This document shows, one piece after another, positions 1 to 5,900 of a DNA stretch of 8,164 nt. The DNA is from Flavobacteriales bacterium (GTDB taxonomy: Bacteria; Bacteroidota; Bacteroidia; Flavobacteriales_E; Vicingaceae). Below the pieces are notes generated by a model, which was not told where the DNA came from, searched no databases, and was given only the letters and a program-made list of their open reading frames with translations. A program made the translations under genes and the position numbers. Numbering within the stretch: position 1 is the stretch's first letter; each line of letters begins with the position of its first letter. The stretch covers positions 1 to 8,164 of the forward strand of contig JAJCYN010000231.1 in the NCBI GenBank assembly GCA_029262915.1, in the 5' to 3' direction.

Positions 1-462
1 GAGAACGATGAGTTTGAAAGACAAATGTTAAGTGGAGAACTGGAAGTTGACTTAATTCCTCAAGGTTCGTTAGCAGAAAGATGTAGGGCTGGTGGAGCTG
101 GAATACCAGCATTTTTTACCCCCGCAGGTTATGGTACCGAAATCGCTGAAGGAAAAGAAGTAAGAGATTTTAATGGAAAACCACACATCTTAGAAAGTGC
201 ATTAACGGCAGATTTTGCTATTGTAAAAGCTTGGAAAGGAGATACTGCAGGAAATTTGGTGTTTAAAGCAACTGCAAGAAACTTTAACCCAATGATGGCA
301 ATGGCGGGAAAAATTACTATTGCTGAAGTAGAGGAGTTGGTTCCTGAAGGAGAACTAGAACCAAATACAATACATACTCCCGGAATTTTTGTTCAACGAA
401 TTTTCCAAGGAACAGCTTATGAAAAAAGAATTGAGCAACGTACAGTAAGGCAAAAAAAATGA
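1..462 (+). CDS. scoA: 3-oxoacid (succinyl-CoA:acetoacetate) CoA-transferase subunit A, 3' part
   Basis: The reading frame is open from base 1, so the gene enters from the left; 153 residues plus a TGA stop are visible, against about 230-235 for the complete subunit. The protein is the alpha subunit of a cytoplasmic family I CoA-transferase that moves CoA from succinyl-CoA to acetoacetate or similar 3-keto acids, in ketone-body and butanoate metabolism. Visible family signatures are [16 protein letters not shown] at the window edge, [21 protein letters not shown] and the FTPAGYGT segment after it, and the standard C-terminal ending [13 protein letters not shown]...KRIEQRTVR, so the 3' end looks complete and undamaged. 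The catalytic glutamate lies in subunit B, encoded at 2148-2804. Normally scoB follows directly; here two restriction-modification-like genes intervene. An A8 run sits immediately before the stop codon. Family assignment is confident; exact acyl specificity is inferred from similarity. Confidence 0.95.
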   Translation, partial: ENDEFERQMLSGELEVDLIPQGSLAERCRAGGAGIPAFFTPAGYGTEIAEGKEVRDFNGKPHILESALTADFAIVKAWKGDTAGNLVFKATARNFNPMMAMAGKITIAEVEELVPEGELEPNTIHTPGIFVQRIFQGTAYEKRIEQRTVRQKK

Positions 463-503
463 TACTCAAATGTATTCCATTTAAGATAAACCAATGGATT
501 TAG
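459..503 (+). other. possible 14-codon coupling ORF at the scoA/R-M junction
   Basis: An ATG at 459 overlaps the scoA TGA stop in an ATGA arrangement. It opens a 14-codon frame ([14 protein letters not shown]) that stops at TAG 501-503, seven bases past the first base of the nuclease gene's ATG at 494. The layout would suit translational coupling, carrying ribosomes from scoA to the nuclease start by termination and re-initiation. There is no sign that the peptide itself matters, and an open frame this short can arise by chance. The 31-base gap between scoA and the nuclease gene contains nothing else recognisable. Confidence 0.2.
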
Positions 504-1114
504 CAAGAGTAGAAAAAGAGCTAAAAAATAGGTTGCCCTATCCATACAAATGGGGCAGAAAACAATCTAATGATTGGGACAGTGACACAAACTTCATTTA
601 CAAGACATATCGTTTTGATAAATTACTTCAAAAGACAGAAACATTTAATCAAGAGTTAAAAGACTATGCTTTGAATAGGTGGTACAACTATTGGAGTGCT
701 ATGGCTGTAGAGGCTATTTTTGCTTCTCACGATAATGTGCAAGCAAACAAAAATGTTTACGATAAACTAGTTGATTTTAAAATTAGTGAGATTCCTTTTG
801 ACCACAAAACCTCCATCTTTCCTAAAGGATTTAATAAACCCTATGAATATGCCATAGAGAATAAAAAAGAACTGATAACTTGGCTATATGATAATCAAAG
901 CCAAGAAGGTAGAAAACATTTAAAAAATAGACTTTTTATTGTCTTATATGATAAAGAAACACAACAGCATTGGAAAATGAAATCAGAAGTAATACTTTTG
1001 AAAAATGTCGTTGATCATTATGTTAAAAATTTCTCAAAAGAGAAATTAATTAGATTAGACTTTGGTAATGGAGAAATATTTTCTGATATTATATGGCTTA
1101 CATCAGGAGTTTAA
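494..1114 (+). CDS. putative type II restriction endonuclease, PD-(D/E)XK-like
   Basis: This 206-residue cytoplasmic protein has no signal peptide or membrane segment. I do not recognise a named family with certainty, but it shows a plausible PD-(D/E)XK nuclease core: a helix with E73 (AMAVEAIF), then LVDF with D94, and after a short turn FDHKTS, in which D103-x-K105 would be the metal-binding and catalytic DXK. A hydrophobic strand (RLFIVLYDKE, 146-155) follows as the fold predicts. Residues 60-75 are rich in aromatics (NRWYNYWSAM). It lies 25 bases upstream of an adenine methyltransferase on the same strand, so it is best read as the restriction partner. The ATG at 494 is the only start available, because an in-frame TAA lies at 482-484. 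There is no control (C) protein gene. The alternative is a non-cleaving accessory protein. The nuclease role is inferred from motifs and neighbourhood. Confidence 0.65.
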   Translation: MDLARVEKELKNRLPYPYKWGRKQSNDWDSDTNFIYKTYRFDKLLQKTETFNQELKDYALNRWYNYWSAMAVEAIFASHDNVQANKNVYDKLVDFKISEIPFDHKTSIFPKGFNKPYEYAIENKKELITWLYDNQSQEGRKHLKNRLFIVLYDKETQQHWKMKSEVILLKNVVDHYVKNFSKEKLIRLDFGNGEIFSDIIWLTSGV

Positions 1115-1139
1115 ATAAATCAATTACAAAAGATAAAAA

Positions 1140-2144
1140 ATGAACTACATTGGTTCAAAATATAAATTATCCCCTTTTATTAAAGAAACCATTTATGCTG
1201 TTTCTGGAAATAATTTATCATCAAAAGTATTCTGTGATCTTTTTGCTGGAACAGGAATTGTTGGTAGAGCATTTAAACAAGAGGTAAAAAAAGTAATTAG
1301 TAATGATTTGGAATATTACAGCTATGTTTTAAATAAAAACTATATCGGAAACCATTCACCTATAGCTGATAAGGAATTATACCTCGAAGAATTAGATACA
1401 TTAAATACTAAAAAGGGATTTATTTATAATAATTATTGCCGTGGTGGAAATGGAGAACGACAATATTTTTCTGACGAAAACGGAGTTAAAATAGATGCTA
1501 TAAGAACTAAAATTGAAGCATGGAAAAAAGGAAATGAGATAAGTGACAACTTATACTTTTTTCTATTAGCTAGCCTAATAGAAAGTGCTGATAAAGTCGC
1601 CAATACTGCTTCAGTTTATGGTGCTTATTTAAAACACATAAAAAAATCAGCACAAAAAAAATTAGATTTAAAGCCTGCAGAATTCTTAATAAACAATAAT
1701 GAACACCAAGTATTTAATAGTGATAGTAATCAATTAATCAATACAATAGAGGGAGATATTCTATATTTGGATCCGCCATATAATGCCCGTCAATATGGAG
1801 CAAACTATCATTTATTAAATACAATAGCAAAATACGACACTTTTATTCCAAAAGGAAAAACAGGATTAAGAGAATATAACCGATCGCAATATTGTAGTAA
1901 AACTACTGTTTCCGAAAGCTTTGATGAGTTGATTAAAAAAGCTAAATTCAAACATATTTATTTGAGTTATAATAATGAAGGATTAATGAGTGTTAACGAA
2001 GTAGAAAAAATAATGTCTAAATATGGAAAGTACAGTTTAGTTTCTAAAACATACCAGAGATTTAGAGCTGACAAACAAGAAAACAGAAATCATACTGCTA
2101 ATAAAACCGAAGAATATTTACATATCTTAGAAAAAACAAATTAA
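1140..2144 (+). CDS. D12-class (Dam-like, alpha group) adenine-N6 DNA methyltransferase
   Basis: The enzyme transfers a methyl group from S-adenosylmethionine to the N6 of adenine in a specific DNA site. The motif order is that of the alpha group: an N-terminal motif X (NYIGSKYKL, 2-10), motif I for AdoMet binding (FCDLFAGTGIVG, 31-42), an acidic end to the next strand (SNDLEYY, 54-60), a variable middle (about 70-190) that should contain the target-recognition domain, and catalytic motif IV YLDPPYNARQYG (209-220, DPPY at 211-214), followed by YHLLNTIAKYD. The length of 334 residues suits the family. The start is fixed by motif X lying at the very N-terminus. The gene starts 25 bases after the nuclease gene and ends 3 bases before scoB. 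It presumably protects the host from that nuclease; the target sequence cannot be read by eye. It is visibly more AT-rich than the sco genes (16 G+C in the 60 bases 1621-1680, against 27 in 2521-2580 of scoB), consistent with horizontal acquisition. Confidence 0.93.
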   Translation: MNYIGSKYKLSPFIKETIYAVSGNNLSSKVFCDLFAGTGIVGRAFKQEVKKVISNDLEYYSYVLNKNYIGNHSPIADKELYLEELDTLNTKKGFIYNNYCRGGNGERQYFSDENGVKIDAIRTKIEAWKKGNEISDNLYFFLLASLIESADKVANTASVYGAYLKHIKKSAQKKLDLKPAEFLINNNEHQVFNSDSNQLINTIEGDILYLDPPYNARQYGANYHLLNTIAKYDTFIPKGKTGLREYNRSQYCSKTTVSESFDELIKKAKFKHIYLSYNNEGLMSVNEVEKIMSKYGKYSLVSKTYQRFRADKQENRNHTANKTEEYLHILEKTN

Positions 2145-2147
2145 ATT

Positions 2148-2804
2148 ATGTTAGACAAAACAGGAATTGCAAAAAGAATAGCACAAGAATTAAGAGATGG
2201 GTGGTATGTCAATTTAGGCATTGGAATTCCTACCTTAGTAGCTAATTTTGTTCCTCAAGATATAACCGTAGAATTCCAATCTGAAAACGGAATTTTAGGA
2301 ATGGGACCATTTCCTTATGAAGGTGAAGAAGATGCAGATTTAATAAATGCAGGGAAACAAACTGTTACATTAATGCCTGGAGCATCAATTTTTGACTCGG
2401 CAACAAGTTTTGCCATGATTAGAGGTCAACATGTTCAACTAACTGTTCTAGGAGCAATGGAAGTTTCTCAAAATGGAGACATTGCCAATTGGAAAATTCC
2501 GGGAAGAATGGTTAAGGGTATGGGAGGAGCAATGGACCTTGTAGCTTCTGCTGAAAACATTATTGTTGCCATGATGCACACCAATAAAAAAGGAGAAAGT
2601 AAATTATTACCTACTTGCACGTTACCTTTAACAGGAGTAGGATGTGTTACTAGAATAATTACCAATTTAGCAGCATTAGAAATTAAAGATGGAGCCTTCC
2701 ATCTGCTGGAAAGAGCACCTGGAGTTAGTCTTGAAGAAATTAAAGCTGCAACTGCTGGAGAACTTATTATAAAAGGTGATATCCCTGAAATGCAATTTGA
2801 TTAA
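2148..2804 (+). CDS. scoB: 3-oxoacid (succinyl-CoA:acetoacetate) CoA-transferase subunit B
   Basis: This is the catalytic beta subunit, partner of the scoA product. At 218 residues it has the usual full length. The N-terminus matches the family (LDKTGIAKRIAQELRDGWYV), followed by NLGIGIPTLVANFVP. Residues 44-53 (QSENGILGMG) carry the S-E-N-G motif, in which E46 is the glutamate that forms the covalent acyl/CoA-thioester intermediate in family I CoA-transferases. Further conserved stretches are INAGKQTVTLMPGAS, GAMEVSQNGDIANW and GKMVKGMGGAMDL-like GRMVKGMGGAMDL around residues 122-134. The ATG at 2148 gives the family N-terminus exactly. It begins only 3 bases after the methyltransferase stop, so its transcription and perhaps translation probably depend on read-through from the upstream genes; I see no good Bacteroidota promoter (TAnnTTTG with an upstream TTTG) just before it. 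The gene is intact, so the enzyme should still assemble. Confidence 0.96.
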   Translation: MLDKTGIAKRIAQELRDGWYVNLGIGIPTLVANFVPQDITVEFQSENGILGMGPFPYEGEEDADLINAGKQTVTLMPGASIFDSATSFAMIRGQHVQLTVLGAMEVSQNGDIANWKIPGRMVKGMGGAMDLVASAENIIVAMMHTNKKGESKLLPTCTLPLTGVGCVTRIITNLAALEIKDGAFHLLERAPGVSLEEIKAATAGELIIKGDIPEMQFD

Positions 2805-2948
2805 CCCAAAACATCCGTTTTAGGAAACAAATAATCTTAACATTTTTTTGCAAATCCGTTGATTTTAAGGCAACTATCTGTCAATTTTACAGTCTTTAAA
2901 AGACAGCTTTTAAATATTTAGTATCTTGTAAAGTTGTAATGGACTAAT
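2805..2948. other. intergenic region between scoB and the giant exported-protein gene
   Basis: These 144 AT-rich bases should contain the end of the sco transcript and the promoter of the following gene. I see a T7G run at 2844-2850 and a weak hairpin, GTCTT (2892-2896) / AAGAC (2900-2904) with a 3-base loop, followed by AGCTTTT, which could be a poor terminator. An alternative pairing, CTGTC (2878-2882) with GACAG (2902-2906), excludes the first. A TATCTTG at 2922-2928 is one base short of a Bacteroidota -7 element (TAnnTTTG), with no matching -33 TTTG at proper spacing. None of these is strong enough to call separately. Confidence 0.4.
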
Positions 2949-2951
2949 TTG
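2939..2951 (+). promoter_or_regulatory. TTG start preceded by a two-codon mini-ORF
   Basis: The giant gene begins at TTG 2949-2951. An in-frame TAA at 2937-2939 leaves only four codons between stop and start, and no in-frame ATG or GTG lies there, while the sequence from the TTG encodes a textbook signal peptide. The nearest ATG (2939-2941) is in another frame and reads ATG GAC TAA, its stop ending one base before the TTG. The arrangement fits weak initiation at TTG, possibly helped by re-initiation; that regulatory meaning is inference. Confidence 0.5.
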
Positions 2952-5900
2952 AAGTATATAGCGAACATATTATTGTTATTGATTGGAGCAACATTATTTG
3001 CTCAAAACAATCATATAGAGTTCCGCGAAAACAAGGGGCAATGGCATGATAATGTGCTATACAAAGCAAGAATACCAGGAGGGAATCTTTATTTAGAACA
3101 AAATGCACTTACCTATCAATTTTACAAAGAACAAGATATTGTTCGGATGGGAGAAATGCATCATGATGCGATAAAAAACCCACAACATTCCGATTCAATT
3201 ATTCATTTACACGCTTTTCAGGTCGAATTTTTAAACGCTAAAAAACCCAATTTAATACCTTCTTTAGTTCGTTCGGATTACGAAAATTATTTTAGAGGAA
3301 AAGATAATAGTAAATGGGCATCACAGGTAAAAAAATACGAAGAAATAGAATACCAAAAAATCTACGAAAATATTGGTCTAAAATTTTACCTGAAAAATAA
3401 CTTCTTAAAATATGATTTTAACGTAATGCCAGGAGGAAATCCTCAAAACATTCAACTCAATTACAATGGAGTTAATGATATTACCATTAAAAATGGAAAC
3501 TTGTACATCAAAACTTCTTTAAACGAAATTATTGAACAAAAACCTTACGCTTACCAAATCATAAATGGAAAAGAAAAAGAAGTAAAATGTAATTACAAGC
3601 TAGAAGGCACTGTCCTGTCGTTTGATTTCCCTAAAGGCTATAAAAAAGAAATTCCTTTAATCATAGATCCAACATTAATTTTTGCTTCTTATTCTGGTGC
3701 TACTGTTGATAATTGGGGCTATACCTCCACATTTGATGATGCCGGGCACCTTTATGGTGGTGGAGTTAGTTTTGGTGTTGGATATCCGACTACCACAGGT
3801 GCTTACCAAATTCTTTATGGAGGAGGAAATAGAGACATCTCTATTTCTAAATTTTCTCCAGATGGAACAGCATTGGTTTACTCAACTTATTTAGGAGGAA
3901 GTAATGTTGACAGCCCTCACAGTTTAATTGTTAACAGCAATAATGAATTATTAATTTTTGGAACAACCAACTCAACAGATTTTCCGGTTACAGGTAATGG
4001 TTTCGATACATCACAAAATGGTGGTTATGATATTTTTGTTACCAAACTAAATACCAATGGGTCTGTTTTATTAGGGTCTACATTTATTGGAGGTTCTCTA
4101 ACTGATGGATTAAATTCTGCAGCTCCGTTAAAACGGAATTATGCTGATGACCATAGAGGAGAAATAATAATAGATGCAAATGATAACATTTATATTGCGA
4201 GTACAACCTCATCATCCGATTTTCCTACTACAACGGGAGTATTTCAAGCCACCTCTGCAGGGGCTCTAGATGCTTGTATTTTTAAATTATCTCCTGATCT
4301 AAATACCCTACTTTGGAGTACTTATATGGGGGGAACAAATAGTGATGCCGCTTATTCACTTCAACTAAATGGTCTAGGACAACTCCTTATAACAGGAGGT
4401 ACCAACAGCCCTAATTTTCCAGTAACTGCTGGTACAGTTCATTCCAGTTTTCAAGGAGGATCAGTTGATGGCTGGGTTGCGAAAATAAACAATACTGCTA
4501 CATCCATTATCGCCAGTACATTCATCGGTACTGGAAGTTACGATCAATCCTATTTCGTGCAAGCAGATACCGCTAATAATATTTATGTTGTTGGTCAAAC
4601 CGAAGGGGTTTACCCCATTACGCCAGCAACGGTTTATAACAACCCAAACAGCGGACAATTTATACATAAATATACCCCAGATTTAACTACTACCGTTTTT
4701 TCTACCACTTTTGGAAGAAGTGCTGGTACAATTGATATTTCTTTGTCTGCTTTTTTAGTTAACGAATGTAATTATATCTTAGTTTCGGGGTGGGGGGGGG
4801 TAGTAAATTTTGGACTTGTCCCAACAAGCACTACTACTGGATTGCCTGTAACTGCTAATGCCCTTCAACCAACTACTGATGGTAGTGATTATTATTTAAC
4901 TATGTTTTCGGAAAATGCAGATACTATTTTATACGCTACTTTTTTTGGTGGAAATGCCAGTTTTGACCATGTAGATGGAGGAACGAGTCGGTTTGATAAA
5001 AAAGGAATTGTTTATCAAGCGGTCTGCTCTTCCTGCGGAGGAGCTACCACAGATTTTCCAACCACACCAGGAGCATGGTCCAATACTGACAATAGTAACA
5101 ATTGTAATTTGGGAGTTTTTAAATTGGACTTATCACAATTAACAGCAGATGCAGAAGTTTATACCACCCCTTTTTATTGTGTTGGAGATACGGTTCATTT
5201 TCAAAACTTAAGTAATGGAGGGTTTAGCTATTTCTGGGATTTTGGTGATGGTAGTACGTCAACTCTTTTTGAGCCATTTCACGCTTATAATGCAGTAGGA
5301 ACTTATCGTGTAATGCTGGTTGCCTTAGATTCAATATCATGTATAAAAAAAGATACTGATTATGTTGATGTTTTTATTGGTGGTCCTCCTACTGTTAGTT
5401 TTACACCTGTAAGTGGAATTTGTAGAGGAGACAGTACTCAACTTAATATTACCGGAGGAACTTCTTATGCTTGGCTGCCAAATTATAACATACTAAATAG
5501 CAATACCAATGCCCCAACTGTATGGCCCGATACAACCACCATTTACACAGTAATTACAACAGACAGTTGTGGAATTGATACTTCTCAAGTTACTGTAACT
5601 GTTTTTCAAAGCCCCGTTAGTGTAAGTCCTAACATTAGTGTTTGTTGGGGGCAAAGTGTACAAATTTTTGCCTCAGGAGGAGTTAGTTATTCCTGGGTTC
5701 CCGATCCAACATTAAATAACCCTAACATAGCAAATCCATTTGTTACTCCATCGGTAACTACAACATATAATGTAACTGTTACTGATATCAATACTTGTGT
5801 TTGGGACACCTTTATTACCATTACAACAGACTTCATCCCTCCTGTTGCTAATGCTTCTATGGATACATTGATGTGTTTAGGAGATACCATTCAACTTACT

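Larger units (their letters stand above)
494..2144 (+). mobile_element. compact R-M cassette inserted between scoA and scoB
   Basis: The putative nuclease and methyltransferase genes form a two-gene unit placed exactly between the stop of scoA (462) and the start of scoB (2148). Both flanking genes keep normal family termini, so the insertion, if that is what it is, was non-disruptive. By eye I find no transposase, integrase, terminal inverted repeats or convincing target-site duplication at either edge; both edges are A-rich (A8 at 452-459, and an A-rich stretch just before 2142). The unit is same-strand with both sco genes and tightly spaced to scoB. The category is used here for a probable acquired cassette, not a self-mobile element. 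Confidence 0.45.

Noticed and set aside
1762..1769. TATATTTG matching the Bacteroidota -7 promoter element (TAnnTTTG)
   Set aside because: It encodes the conserved residues just before DPPY in the methyltransferase, and no -33 TTTG is present at proper spacing.
452..2147. Target-site duplication or inverted repeats flanking the R-M cassette
   Set aside because: Only A-rich similarity was seen at the edges (A8 at 452-459 and an A-rich stretch before 2142), which is uninformative in an AT-rich genome.
2468..2665. 65-codon open frame on the minus strand within scoB
   Set aside because: It lies entirely inside a well-conserved gene and resembles no protein; a shadow frame.
2892..2911. Hairpin GTCTT-TAA-AAGAC followed by AGCTTTT as a rho-independent terminator
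   Set aside because: The stem is only five mostly A-T pairs with a short T-run; too weak to call with confidence.
3682..3894. 70-codon open frame, plus strand, in another frame of the giant gene
   Set aside because: The repetitive hydrophobic composition comes from shifted reading of the SBBP region; the main frame is clearly coding there.
4461..4667. 68-codon open frame on the minus strand
   Set aside because: Antisense shadow of the SBBP repeats with no recognisable motif.
5687..5890. 67-codon open frame on the minus strand
   Set aside because: Antisense of Ig-like modules; its valine/threonine-rich composition reflects the sense strand.
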